From NCBI RefSeq assembly GCF_018446385.1, contig NC_055998.1, positions 22,871,173 through 22,935,172 of the forward strand: a DNA stretch of 64,000 bases. Direction: 5' to 3'. Position numbers and translations under genes: made by a program. Below are positions 34,851-47,283 of this stretch, piece by piece (the first letter of the stretch is position 1; each line of letters starts with the position of its first letter). This DNA comes from Zingiber officinale (Eukaryota; Streptophyta; Magnoliopsida; Zingiberales; Zingiberaceae). The notes below the pieces were generated by a model. The model searched no databases. It was not told the origin of the DNA and saw only the letters and a program-made list of their open reading frames with translations.

Positions 34851-35526
34851 ATTTTATTTTAATTTTTTTAAAATTTATTTCAAATTTAACTCTGAATTAA
34901 AATTAAAATTTAATTTTTATTTTAAATTTAAATTTAAGTCTTAATTTAATTTTTAAATTTAGCTCCTTAGTTATTTCACCCAATCTACATTTTCAATTAG
35001 GGAATCCTATAATTTTGTGAAATAAATTAAATTCAATTTTAGGGTTTGATTTAACTTTGTATTAGATTCAAGTTTAGCTTTGGGTTCAACAAATAAACAT
35101 TCTTCGAATAAACTTTTGGACTATGGTGAGTCACCTGGACATCATTAGAGTAACCATGCCTTTGAGATTTTTCAAATAATCCTATCCATTGAACTTAGTA
35201 CAAAACCTTGGTCTAACTAGTTAGGATTCTTAAAAGGTAGCTTCAGTTAGTTTCACTAAGCCAAATGCACCAGGTCGAAGTCATATCTTCCTAGACATGC
35301 ATAGACAGAGTTTTCCTAACCTACTATCATCCAAAACTTCATCAGTACCGTAAGTCAAGTTAAACTTTTATCTCTTTTTAATCTAATCCTAATTACCCTA
35401 CTGGGTAAGTTATTATTTTGGAGGTGTTAACTAATTTGGAGCCTCCCCTAAATTATTGATTTTTAGATTTTTGAATAATTAAAGTTAATTTTATTTGAGA
35501 TTTAATGTTTAATTTATAATTTAAAT

Positions 35527-36700
35527 TTAAGTTTTTAATTTTAAATTAATTAAATTGGTCAAATTGTCCTTCTTTAAAAGAGTGTATTTAATATTTAAAT
35601 TTTCTTTCAATCTTAAGTTAAGGTTATTTTTAGTGTTTAAGTTTTTATTAGTTTTTAAATTTGAATTGATTAAATTATTTGAATAATATTGCTTTAAAGG
35701 TTTATCTTTTAATTTTTTATTAATTGTTAATTTCAAATTTTCTTTAATATTTAATTTTGAATTTATTAAATTTAGTTTTGGTTTTATTGAAGTATTTGAA
35801 TTTATCCTCATATTTTCTTTGTCTTTTAAGTTTACATTACTAGTTGAATTTATTAGATTAGTCCTATCTTTAAAATTTAATTTTTTGTTAATTAAATATT
35901 TTAGTTTTGGATAGAATTTTCTAGACTAATATTATCTAGATTATTAAATACTTTATTAAGATATTTATTAATTTTATCTAAATCTATTTTCTCATTTTTA
36001 ACTTTTAAATTCGAATTTATTTTAACGTTTGACTTACTTATGTCTAAATGTTCACTTAATTTTAAATTTTCTGAATTAACTAAATTATTTGAATTGATTT
36101 GGTCATTGTTCTGTTTGACCAAGTCAAGGTTGATGTCAAATTGATCAAAGTCTTGATTGATTTTATCATAATCTAGATTATTTTGTGGTTTTGAATTGAA
36201 ATCATGTATTATCATGCACCATACTTGGGATAAGTTCATACTTATCTGAACTATCATGCATATTATTTAAACTACTACTGATAGGGGTATTTTGGTTAAT
36301 TATACTAACCTTTAGCACATACCCTAATTCAGTAGGCTTTTCGATTGGATTTGACTCGAGTCCAGATTTGATTTTGACTTGATCCTCTAGCTCTAACGAC
36401 TCCTTGTGTAGCTTGATTAATTGGGTCCAAAGCTCATATGCATTCTTGTACTTTTCTAGTCTGCATAAAATATTATTAGGTAAAATATTACAAATAAGTT
36501 TACTTACATTTTTGTTCAATTCTAAGTCGCGAGAATGCTTTCTCAATATCATAAAATTATCAAAATTTAGACTTCCTAAGAACCATTCCATTGCTCGCCT
36601 CCAGTAGTTGAAATCTTCTTGATCGTATGGTGGTGGTTCGTGGATGCTCCATCCTTCTTGAATAGACATTGGTATACTTGCAAAAAATATAGACAAGAAG
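35527..36700 (-). pseudogene. Gag-like region of the minus-strand element
   Basis: On the minus strand the N-terminal part (36202-36696) has HEPPPYDQEDFNYWRRAMEW, LPNNILCRLEKYKNAYELW and LIKLHKES, as in copia Gag (DUF4219/UBN2 type). A frameshift near 36220 leads to a long Asn/Lys/Leu-rich, low-complexity region (35527-36257). No zinc knuckle and no pol is visible. It is probably a Gag eroded into simple repeats. Confidence 0.7.
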
Positions 36701-36980
36701 CAAATTCCAAGACTTTGTCTTGGGGTAAGCAGTGTGGGAGATATTGAAATGAAGATATTTCACTAATTTTTTTTAAATAATAAAAAGTATTATGACAAAT
36801 TTTACCAGAATGGTTATTTTGTCAATTTAAACTAATAGTGAAAAAAATTAAAGTGAATTTTCAAAAAATGGAGGGAAAAAACAAAAAGCATTCGTCGAAA
36901 ATCAAAACAAAGCGGTATAAAATTTTCTTTTGAAAAGGATCCCCTTTGCTTGATTGGTGGTTGCACCAATTTAAAGTGGT

Positions 36981-36998
36981 ACCTACTCTGATACCACT
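36981..36998 (-). other. Primer-binding site of the minus-strand element
   Basis: On the minus strand, AAGTGGTATCAGAG-type sequence follows the LTR end at 36999, complementary to initiator tRNA-Met. Confidence 0.8.
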
Positions 36999-38518
36999 TG
37001 TTGGATCATGAAGAAATGCTAGAGGGGGGGGGGGGGGGGGGGGGGAATAGCGTTCGTCGAAAATCGAAACAAAAATCGAGTACAAGCGGAAAAGAAGAAT
37101 TGAAGCAATGTTAACACACTAAGTTTTACTTGGTTCGGAGCCTTTGTCGACTCCTACTCCAAGGCCCGCACATGAGAATGCTTTCGGTGGACAAATTCAC
37201 TAATAGTTCGAAAAAGTATTACACGATAAGAACAAGAACTATAAAAGTTACCGACAACAAAGAAAACAAAATTGAGTCGCAGGTTGTCGGAGAAGCTTCG
37301 CAACGTCGCATGAGCGTCTTTGGAGCAGCGCGCAAGAGAGCAATCGTAGAAGAAAGTTGTTATCTGGCTCTTGGTGGAACGCTACTTATATAAGCAGTTC
37401 CAGGCACCTGGATCCCTTCCGGACACTTGGACCGTGACGTTGGCCTACCCAATCAACGCGCTCCAAGCTGGAGACGAGATAAGTTTTGGCATTCCTAGCG
37501 CCCAAACCAGTTCCGGGCGCCTAGACTAGATCCGGGCACTCGGATCCCTTCCGAGTGCCCGGACCCCCTTTTCCAACAACTCGTTTTCCTGCAAGAAATG
37601 ATTAGTCCGAGGCAATAAAAATTATACTACCCTGTAAAATAAAGTTAGCACAATATAATAAATATAGTAGTAATTAGATTCGGTCTCCTTAAGACCAGAA
37701 TCTAGTCAAGATCTCAACTTAGATTTTCCAAATGAATCTAAGTTGGATCGACACCTACTGTTCCCTCAAATGGGGAACACGTCCTCACAAAGTCATTCTC
37801 TTCCAGTGACTTACCTCAACTTACCATCTTGCCAGACATCCGTTCAGCCCATTGACCTTATCTGGACTTCATGCCAGCTATCTGATCGACCCGTTAACCT
37901 AGTTGGACTTCCCTACAACACTGAGTTAGCACAATAGATAAAGCAATAAAGTAAGACAGTGTTAACAGATTTCAAGATTCATTGGTTCGGTCGACCGCGC
38001 GCGGTCGACTGGAAACCAGTCAGTCACATATAACCTAGTGTTACCTCCCCTAGGGCTGCCCATCTTCACTCACTAGGACTTCCATTGCCTGACTTCACTC
38101 ACTAGGACTTCCACCACCCAGCTTCACTCACTAGGGTCTGACTTCACTCACCAGGACTTCCATCAGCTTGCTTTACTCACTAGGGCCCGACTTCACTCAC
38201 CGGGACTTCCACTACCTAGCTTCACTCACTAGGGCCCGACTTCACTCACCAGGACTTCCGCCACCTAGCTTCACTCACTAGGGTCTGGCTTCATTCACTA
38301 GGACTTTCACTTTGCCTAACCTACAGTTAGGACTATTCACTCAATAGACTTCTCACCTACCTATCCTTCGGTTAGGGCTTACCTTTGCTAGTCATCTAGT
38401 CTTAACTAGACTTCTCTCTTCCAAATATCAAGTCCTATTTGGATCAACCCTTGGTCAAATTGACCAGACTTAGGTATATTGTCAAACATCGAAACCCTAG
38501 AGGTCGATGGCACCAAGA
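36999..38518 (-). repeat. 5' LTR of the minus-strand SIRE-like element
   Basis: Matches 29802-31386. It carries a G homopolymer of about 24 at 37022-37046, at the place where the partner LTR has 'aaaggggggtgaatag'. Its GGGCGCC-type array (about 37395-37565) is shorter than the partner's. A long palindrome lies at 37988-38011. Confidence 0.85.
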
Positions 38519-39240
38519 GGAACAACTAATGCTAAGGTAACGAAACATGACCTTTTGTTTAATAAATTATTCAATATTAAAATGCAAGATGGAAAGACGA
38601 CAAACCAACTACACGTGAGGATCAAGGACATACTCAATGGACTTCACACGATCGACCACCAGATGGAGAATCGAAATGTTATAAGGTACGTCCTAAATTC
38701 ATTTCCTCGAAATGCATTTTAGGCATCTATTGTGGATGCCTATTAAATTTTTAGGAACCTTTCTAAATTAAAATTAGATTAATTATTTTATGAATTAAAA
38801 CTGCATGAGTAAACTAACTCCAAACAGGACAGAGAGGTATTGCTCTCCTTGCAGGTTCCTCTAAATAAGTAAAGTCCATAATCAAACTTGAACCAGACTC
38901 AGATGATAAAGAATACCTAGTGAATTTGGTAAGAAAAATGTTCACTAAGAGAAAGGACTTTACTAAAAAGGATCTGTAGAAGATCAAGTCTACCTCCAAC
39001 ATCAACAAAACTAACGTCACATGCTACGAGTATAACAAGAAAGGACACTACAAGTACAAGTGCCTAAAATTGAAAGAGGACAAACCCAAGATAACTAGGA
39101 GAAAGAAGGTGTTGAAAGCAACTTGGGACGAGTCGTCTTCGGAAGAATCGGACAACGACGAATCAAAACATCGCAACTACTTCGCACTCATGGCAATCAG
39201 ACCTGATTCAGAAAGCGACTCAGATTAAGAAGATGAGTCT
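38519..39240 (+). pseudogene. Decayed SIRE gag, second segment
   Basis: Continues the frame from 29801 after the GGAAC duplication (NAKVTKHDLLFNKLFNIKMQ, then IRYVLNSFPRNAF). After frame damage comes a knuckle-like CYEYNKKGHYKYKC near 39020-39060, in which the second Cys has become Tyr. Several stops. The tail runs into an LTR-like region at about 39250. Confidence 0.8.
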
Positions 39241-39249
39241 AAATGAGAA

Positions 39250-39964
39250 TCAAGCCATGAGGTAAGGCGTAAAGGATGGGGAGGTATCCAAGGGATACGA
39301 GGCTGATGAAGGAGGCTAGAAGACTAGGTCTAGGTTGTGAGGGTAACAACGAGTGCATGAAAGATTATACTCATGATAAAATCTTAGGTTTAAGATTTTA
39401 CTGTAGCAATTACTGTAGCAGTCGACTGGTATTTTCATCAATCGGTTGGTATTGAGCCATTGACTTGACAGTCGAATTTCACTTAGGATCAATCGACTGG
39501 TGTTTTTACCAGTCGATTGGTAGCGAGAAAACAGCTTGATATTTTCCTCCCGAGCTCTATTTAATAGAGCTTGGGTGCTTGGGTATTGTCGACGAAATTA
39601 GTGGTGGTTAACCCTAATTAAAGTCTCCAAGTGCTCAAGTAATCTAGCGTGCTTGTACGAGGTGGTGGCGAGGTTTCTCCACCCACAAGAGTTACGCGAG
39701 CTTTCTTGGGAATCATCCACTGATGGATCGGGATCATCCACCTTACAAACAGCCATAGAGTAGGAGCTTTATCTCTGAACCACATAAACAAGCATGTCTT
39801 TGTGGTTTTCTTGTCTTCATTCTTCTTATTTTAGTATAGTTTTCTATTTGTTAGTTTATTTTGTATTTCACTGTGTACTAACATTATAGGAAGCAAACAA
39901 TTTAGGCGTGGCGCTATTCCCCCCCCCCCCCCCCCCCTCTCTCTAGCGAACGTCAAGGTCCCAA
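39250..39964 (+). repeat. Truncated SIRE-type LTR
   Basis: Shares 'gaaggcaaggcgtaaaggat' with the LTRs at 51770 and 58255. It contains CAATCGACTGG/CCAGTCGATTGG palindromes (about 39419-39525) before a TATA-like 'ctatttaatag' (about 39567). It ends 'aaggtcccaaca' after a long C run (39919-39937). The expected TGTTGG start is missing. Confidence 0.7.
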
Positions 39965-40439
39965 CATCATCTTCATTCTTCAAACTCAGCATCGCAATCA
40001 CACTTAAAGCACAATCGCATGTCTTTCCAGGAACCCTAACTAACTTCCTCCTTCATAACTCTTCACACTCTGTAGGATTTGTTGAAAATTGGAACGATTA
40101 GGGTTAGCCAGTTAGTAAAAGGATTAGATTATAATATAAAATATAATCTATTAATTATTAACTCATAAATCATTAACCCATTAAGCATTACCACTTACCA
40201 GACACTAGTGAATGGATTCAAAGTTTCAAACCCATTAAAATACATTTATTGAAAAACATAATAGAAAATAATAAATATATAATAAAATTAAACAAAAGCT
40301 AGTAAACAATCGAATAAAATGTTATAGATTAGAATTCAACTCAAAAACTTATCGAACATGTTCGAGTTCGACTCAAATTCAATAATATTGAATATAAATC
40401 AAATATTATTTAAACTGGTTTGAAAAGCTTGTGAGCTAG
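39965..40439. other. AT-rich DNA without a gene
   Basis: No ORF. The right edge (40447-40460, 'cgtttgcagctcta') reads TAGAGCTGCAAACG on the minus strand, like a hAT MITE terminus, but no partner end was found. Confidence 0.4.
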
Positions 40440-40960
40440 ATCAATTCGTTTGCAGCTCTACTCTAGTCGATGCAAGGGTGAGTGACTGAGTTGGAAGCTA
40501 GGTTGTCTCATCCTACTCGGGAGATAGAGGCAGCCAAAACTGAGACTTCCCACTACCAAGAGGAAGCCAAAACCCAACTAAGCTAGCTTCTCACTTGAGA
40601 TAGGAACTTGAATCGACCAAGCAAGGGTGATTCCTGTAGAGCTAGATATGGTTGTGGAAAGAGAGCTTGAGGTGATTCAGACATAGGTAGCTCCTTTGGA
40701 GCAAGAGTAAGAGTGACTACTGGATGGAAGAACATTGGGTGAGCTGAAAGAAGGACTTTTTAGCATCAGAGGAGTTCTTTAACTTACTAGGGGCTAGAAT
40801 GGCGAAGATGCTCTAACACGGCTTCGAGGGCATCATTCAATAGGTTCATAATGTCAGACTTCTGCCACCAAGTACCTCCCTAGATTTCCTAGATTAAACA
40901 AGGTATAGGAGGAGCTGCCGGACTCGGAGAAGGCTAACCAGTGACCAAGTGCCTCTTGTT
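40440..40960 (+). pseudogene. Remnant of an antisense ORF of a second Retand-like element
   Basis: In shifting frames the plus strand gives coiled-coil-like sequence (LSHPTREIEAAKTE) and then an 'ARMAKMLQHGFEGII' / 'TSLDFLD' type block, which matches my memory of the end of Tat aORF proteins. It lies beyond the tandem repeats and opposite to the minus-strand pol, the same arrangement as at 12268-15883. Many stops. Confidence 0.5.
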
Positions 40961-41359
40961 TTATTTTGATTCTTCTTGTAATGCACCGAGTGCAACTTTT
41001 TGGATTTAATAAAAGATCATCTTTGAAAACTTGTACCTTTTGATATTAAATGGAGAGTATATGCTAAACCCCGAAGGGAGTGAAGAGTTCCAGGTTGAGC
41101 AAGCAAGGAATTCCCGATCGAGGAGTCAATGATGAAGAATCTCATTGATGACTCAGTGATAGACTTCCGCTGAGGAGTTAGTGAAGGAAGTCTTACTAAA
41201 GAGTTGGTGATGGAACTCCGACTAAGGAGTCAATGATGGACCTTTCACTCTCTCTTGTCTATCCAAGTATTCCTAAGTCTCAAAACCCGCACAAGTGGTA
41301 GGGATGGATACACTTTACCTGCACCCGAGGCGAGGGCCTTAGGCCCTGAGGAGGGTAAC

Positions 41360-41965
41360 TGCTGTTGGACACTATTTATCTGAGAGCAAGAGATATACAT
41401 ACTCGATTTATGACTATATTCCAGTCAAGACAGATTGGACCCTGAAAAGAGCAATTGTTAATGGACACCACTGGTTTGAGATCATGGGATATATGTTTGA
41501 TTTGCGACTATGTCTGAGTCGAGAGAGATTAAACCCTAAAAAGGAAAATTATTGAAGAATACCACAGGTTTGAGACCAAAGGATATATGCTCAATCTGCA
41601 ACTATGTCTAATTTGGGAGAGATTGGACCTTGAAAAGGATAATTGTTGATGGACATCACTCATCCAAGACCGAGGGATATATGCTCGATCCGTAACTATG
41701 TTCAAGTCAGGAGAAATTGGATCTTGAAAAGAATAATTACTGATGGACACCATGGTCTAAGACTAAGGGATATATGTTCAATTTGTAGCTATGTTTGAGT
41801 CAGAAGAGATTGGACCCTAAAAAGGGCAATTGCTGATGGACACCATTAGTTTGAGACCAAGGAATATATGCTCGATCTAGGACTATGTCCGAGTCGAAAG
41901 AGATTGGATTCTAAAAATAGTAAATTGTTGATGAACGTCGTTGGTCCGAAACCTGGGGATATATC
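41360..41965. repeat. 94-bp tandem repeats
   Basis: About seven units with 'ggatatatg'-type marks at 41391, 41487, 41581, 41675, 41768, 41861 and 41957 (spacing 93-96). Each reads roughly 'gatggacaccac...gagaccaagggatatatgctcgat...tatgtccgagtcg...gattggacc'. It sits just past the pol end of the second Retand-like element, where such elements carry amplified repeats. Confidence 0.88.
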
Positions 41966-42149
41966 TTCATAGGGGTACACGAGTCTGAAAAAGATGATCT
42001 TTTTCATTGATAAAAAGGAGAATATGTACAGAACATTCGCATACAACAAAAAAAAGTATGAAGGATACTCAGGCTCCTTAGCCATGATAAGGTCACCGGT
42101 CAATAGCATTTCAAGTCGATCTAGCTCCTTTCCTTCAGGGTCCTGTAAG

Positions 42150-43397
42150 TAGCAAACCCTTGAGCTCAGTTTGCAGCTGACTTGGTAAAGTCCTCTCCAT
42201 TAATAATACAGCTTGCCCACATCTCCTAAGGGCTTGAATTTTTTTCAAACCAAGTTGTCAAGTGACTGCCCTTTCTCTGTTTCACTTATCATATAAAGCT
42301 CGAGGAGTCACTTCTCAGGGTTGTCTTTGTCGTAAGTGCATCTCCAAGTTTATTCTACACCTATCTCGACTTGGATGACTGCTTCCCCACCATAGTTGAG
42401 ATGAAAATGTGCCATTCTATGCTTTCCCGAGGCATGGTTCGATAGGACTAGAGGATGCTCGACAATTCTTCCTCCCAGTTGTCGCCCACATGGTCAAGTT
42501 TAATCTTAAGCAATCAAACTATCTCCTAGTTGACAACTTCAACTTGTCTATTGCTCTGAAGGTAGACGATCAAAGTGAAAGCTTGCTGAATGCTGAAACC
42601 CTCGCACAATTTTTTGAGTTTGCAACCCTATAATTGCCGACCATTATCAAAGATAAATTTATAAGGAAGATCATACTGGCAGACGATGTTCTTCTAAAGG
42701 AATTTAGGGACAACATCCTTCGTTATATGATCTACGGCCTCGACATCCACTAATTTTGAGAAGTAATCGACCACTACTAGAAGAAATTTCTTCTGATTGG
42801 GACTGGTCGGGAAGGGTCCAATGATATTCATCCATCACTTGTTGAATGACCAAGAAGTAATTGAAGTCTTCAAGAGCTCGGCGGGATGTTTGGTGAGGCA
42901 CTGGTGTCTCTGGCAGTGAACGAAGGTGGCAACAAGGCCGACAGTGTCAGCCTGTAAGGTTTGCAAGAAGTATCCAGCTAGCAGAAACTTTCGAGTAAGC
43001 ATCCGAACCCAACATGATTTTTGTAGAAGCCTTGGTGAATCTCCTTCATGACATAATTCCTCGGGGTCAAGACACTTAAGGAGAGGGTGTGAGAAAGCCC
43101 ACTGATATAAGCTATCCTTAATCAGCATGAAACAGATGGCTCTTCTACTGAGCAACCGAGCCTACTCCGAGTTGTCAGGAAAAGCTCCCTACTATAGAAA
43201 AGAAATGAGGGGAATCCGCCAATCAATTAGTTCCTCTTGACTGGGTACTTGATCAATCTAAGCAATCAATAGGACTTGGGCGATCGAGTCATTCAAGGTC
43301 CAGGTAGTGAGTGTGTTTGCCATCTTAGCTAATTAGTCCACCTTCTGATTCTTAGCTTGGGAGATTTTTTGAAGACTAACTTCCTAAAAATAGACTT
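42150..43397 (-). pseudogene. Tat/Retand-type gypsy integrase, decayed
   Basis: On the minus strand: WAFSHPLLKCLDPEE, a zinc-finger-like HCQRHQ stretch, HPAELLKTSI, then FLLVVVDYFSKLVDVEA and FIFDNGRQL, SIQQAFTLIVYLQSN and NYGGEAVIQVE. Several stops and a frameshift. Upstream (43210-43397) is the linker between RNase H and integrase. The 5' part of pol continues beyond the MITE and the inserted SIRE element, at 50498-51198. Confidence 0.82.
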
Positions 43398-43411
43398 TTA
43401 ATCTCTCAAAA

Positions 43412-43781
43412 TAGGGATAGCAATGAAGTCGGGTTCGAATTGGATTCTATATCCTTTGTCCTCATACCCATTAAATATCGGATATTCATCTTCATACCCA
43501 TACTCATATTCATACTCATTAAAAGATTGGATATCTTGTATTAATTATATTTTTTTTCATTCAATTATCATCATTCAACAAAGTATATTAGAATTAACAT
43601 CATATTAACACTATATATATATATATAATTTTTTAAAAAATATAGATTAAGCATCTATATAACATAATTTAATATAAACAAAAATAGTTAGTGGGTTTTG
43701 GGGAAAAGGATATATATATAATCATGTATTAGGGTCGAATATTGGATTTTCCATCAAATTCGGACGAAATTACCATTCCTA
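43412..43781. mobile_element. Small hAT-type MITE
   Basis: 370 bp with inverted ends: TAGGGATAGCAATGAAGTCG at the left, and TAGGAATGGTAATTTCGTCC read inward from the right. Flanked by TCTCAAAA (43404-43411) and TCTCGAAA (43782-43789), an 8-bp duplication with one change. The centre is AT-rich with 'atactcatattcat' repeats. Confidence 0.8.
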
Positions 43782-43802
43782 TCTCGAAAGTGTCGACGTA
43801 AC

Positions 43803-45542
43803 TGTTAGGATCTTCGAATGTGGCTAGAGAGGGGGGGTGTGAATAGCCGACCCTAAATTCTCGTTTCTTCCTACAAATTGAGTTAGTGCAGCGGAAATAA
43901 AAGATAGAAACGAAACGAAGAATATCAAACCTCAAACGCGACGATATAACGAGGTTCGGAGATGATACTCCTACTCCTCGGCGTGTCCGTAAGGTGGACG
44001 AATCCTATCAATCCGTCGGTGGATGAGACCCCAGAAAACCGGCTAATAAAAACTCCTTCTGGGTGGGGAAAACTCGCCACAATCTCTCTTGCAATAGCAA
44101 GATCGGAGTACAAAGACATAGCAAGAAGTCAAGAACAATATGAATGTAAAAACACTAGTTTGCTTGCCTTCTCGTCCACTGTTGATGAAGCAGCAACTTC
44201 ACGGATGCCAACCACAGCAGCAACTGTTGTTGGAGACCCAGCGGAGGGAAGCTCACACGAAGCTTCAGCAGTAGAGAGCTCAACAAAGCTCAGATCGCAA
44301 GGAGGAAGAAGAAGAAGCAGCAAAAACTCTGTAGAGGCCCTCCACCTCGTTATATAACTTCAACCTGCGAAGAAGACAGAAATCTAGCCGTTGTGTCTCA
44401 ACGGCTAGGCCTGGACCGATCAGGCCATAGCCTGATCGGTCTAGGACATCCCTGATCGGTCTGTGGACCGATCAGGCCCTAGTCTGATCGGTCCCCAGAC
44501 CGATCCCAACAGTTGTTGCCAATTCCTGATCGGTCTGTGGACCGATCAGGCCATAGGTGGATCGGTCCACAGACCGATCCCCTTATTGATCCCCTGTTGT
44601 CTCGCTTCTTACTGATCAGTCACCAGACCTATCAGATAACCCACAGAAAGTTACTATGTGGTTACTGATCGGTCACGAGACCGATCAGATAACTAAGGTA
44701 TCACTGGATCGGTCGACAGACCGATCCAGACAGCCAAAGTATCACTGGATCTGTCAACAGACCGATCCAATGCCTCTGTTGGTTTTTGAGCTTCCCAGCC
44801 CTAAACCCTAACGTCTTCCTGGTCTAGAGAACGAGCTACCGAGCCCTCTCTGACCTAGTCCGGAAAACGAGCTACCGAGCCCTCTCCGACTTCCACGTCC
44901 GGTCCATAGAACGAGCTACCGAGCCCTCTCTGACCTAGTCCGGAGAACGAGCTACCGAGCCCTCTCCGACTCTACGTTCGTGCTACCGAGCCCTCTCCGA
45001 CTCCATCCAGTCCAGAAAACGAGCTACCGAGCCCTCTCTGACCTAGTCCGGAGAACGAGCTACCGAGCCCTCTCCGACTCCATCCAGTCCAGAGAACGAG
45101 CTACCGAGCCCTCTCTGACCTAGTCTGGAGAATGAGCTACCGAGCCCTCTCCGACTCCATCCAGTCCAGAGAACGAGCTACCGAGCCCTCTCTGACCTCC
45201 CATGCCAAGCTTCCATACTTGGACTTTTCCCGTGCCAAGCTCCCTGCTTGGACTTTTCCGTGCCAAGTCTCCATACTTGGACTTTTCCCGTGCCAAGCTC
45301 CCTGCTTGGACTTTTCCATGCCAAGTCTCCATACTTGGACTTTTCCCGAATCAGGTCAACTCAAGTCGGGTCAACCAGGTCAACCTTGACCAAAGGTTGC
45401 ACCCACAATCCCCCAAGTTCCTATTCTTGTCAAACATCAAAGTATAACTTTTCCATTCTTGTCAAACATTAAAATATACCTCGAGTCAGGTCAACTCGAG
45501 TCGGGTCACCCGGGTCAACCTTGACCTAAGGTTGCACCACCA
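43803..45542 (-). repeat. 3' LTR of the young gag-only element
   Basis: Partner of 48822-50497. Blocks, left to right: U5/R, a minus-strand TATA (gttatataac, about 44349-44358), a palindrome array of GATCGGTC/GACCGATC (44402-44768), an array of about ten 'gagctaccgagccctct' units (44829-45200) and 'ccaagctccctgcttgg' repeats (45203-45350). Confidence 0.92.
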
Positions 45543-47283
45543 ATCTCCCCCGTTTTGATGTTTGACAAAAACCATAATCAAGTTAGGTTAACCCGATAAC
45601 CTAACTTAGGTTTTCCAATAGTTCTCCAATGTTCTTCCTTGAACATTCTCTGAACATTCTCCCCAAACTCCAATGTTCTTCCTTGAACATTCTCTGGACA
45701 TTCTCCCCCTTTTGACACACATCAAAAAGGAGTGAATCAAGGTCAAGAGTTTCTTCCTAATGAAAGTCTCATACCTTTCATTGAAACCCTTAATTTCCCC
45801 CTTGATACTAAAATCAACAATCAACTCAGTGATAATCTCATATCACTCATCCTCAAAAATCTTGACGAGTAAAAAACTCCCCCTAAAAGTCAACTCCCTC
45901 TTGACCAATAGGTAAAACTCCCCCTAAAGGTCAACTCCTCCTTGACCATTGCACCAACAATGTCTTGGAGAGTTTCAACCCTTTAGAAATCTAAAGCACC
46001 AACTTCCATAGCTGAAATTTCAGACAACAGTCGAAAATCAGCATTTTGGCACGCTCTGATTGGTCACCAGACCGATCAGGACTTCACTGGATCGGTCACC
46101 AGACCGATCCACACTGCCCTAGATCGGTCCAGTGACCGATCCAGACTTCCCTGGACCGATCAGAATCCTCTCTGATCGGTCCACAATTCTCTTATAAGAA
46201 TTTCTGATTTTTCTCCCGAAATTCAGAAACCCCTAAAAAATTACAGAAAATTCCAAAAAATTATAAAATTTTGAGGATACATTCCTCATAACATATATTA
46301 TCATGGAAAAATAGTTTTCTATGAAAATAACTCCCATTTTTTAATCTTGATACAAAGTTTGAAAGACTTTGAAATAGCTCAAGGTTAATCCATCTTTGTA
46401 TCAACTTGCTCAATGATGAATGCTATCACTAGAAAAGCTTCATCAAGGTTTTTCAAATCAATTTTGAAATGATCTTAAACCATTCAATTCAGGACCACAA
46501 TCTTAGGGCTAAATGTACATGACTTGTACACTAATTTTCCCTATGATCCTCAAATTCGAATTAGGCTCATCTAGGTACAAGAACTATGCACCTTGATCCT
46601 AACTCATAATCCTAATATCTCACACACATCTAAGGTGTATCAAACACATCCAAGTCAATTTTGATGTGAGATATGGGTTTAGGTCATCTTAAGCTAAGTT
46701 CTCATGCATTTTCTAAACAACAATTAGATCTCCATATCAAATTGTGTTTTTATCCTTAAATCAAATTAATTGATCATAAATGCAAGAGATGATGACATGG
46801 CATAAAATAATGTCATAAGTGGAAATATGTGCCAATGTCATGGCATAAAGTATGAAACTTAAATAAGGCATGACATATAACTAACCTAAGTATTATCATG
46901 ACATTTCAAATGATAATAAATATGATGTCATGACATGACATATGACAAACAATGTATGGCAAATAACATATAAAGGTATAGAAAATACCTAATTCTAGCC
47001 TTAGTTGCCATTTTTGATAATTTTGATCATTTTGCCATAAATTCTATATTCCTAAGTGTAATAGACCTAAAATCATAAACTAGAGATTTTTAGATCACTA
47101 TGTGCCAATTAGATTGATCCTAGAAAACTCCTCAAATGTGGTTGGCACATCCTAATCACCCTAGAAATAATTCTTAATTTCATTTTCAAGGCTTGATTAC
47201 ACCTTGAAAATTCCTAAAATGCCACCTTTTGCCATGAGTAGGTTAACTACCTATCCAATTAAGGTTGGCACACCCTAAACCAT
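45543..47283 (-). other. 3' non-coding region of the young gag-only element
   Basis: No pol sequence. Holds repeats of 'ctccaatgttcttccttgaacattctc' (about 45625-45710), a second GATCGGTC/GACCGATC palindrome cluster (46055-46192) and AT-rich DNA with recurring 'atgacat' phrases (46780-46960). Confidence 0.75.

Larger units (their letters stand above)
29802..38518 (-). mobile_element. Non-autonomous SIRE-like Ty1/copia element
   Basis: Two LTRs in minus orientation (5' LTR 36999-38518, 3' LTR 29802-31386) are flanked by the duplication GGAAC (29797-29801 and 38519-38523). Outer bases of the LTRs have mutated (tattgg for tgttgg; caccaaga for caccaaca). A primer-binding site lies at 36981-36998 (minus: AAGTGGTATCAG), and a purine tract adjoins 31387. 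Only a gag-like region is present (35527-36700); most of the interior is extreme AT-rich repeat. It is inserted in another SIRE gag. Confidence 0.88.

Noticed and set aside
44402..44768. Regularly spaced palindromes that look like a CRISPR array
   Set aside because: Spacing and spacers are irregular, the same block is in both LTRs, and this is plant nuclear DNA.
45120..45472. Several overlapping ORFs with repeated 'HTWTFPVPSSLLGLF'-type sequence
   Set aside because: They are translations of the 31-bp repeats in the LTR; the same frames recur at 50147-50484.
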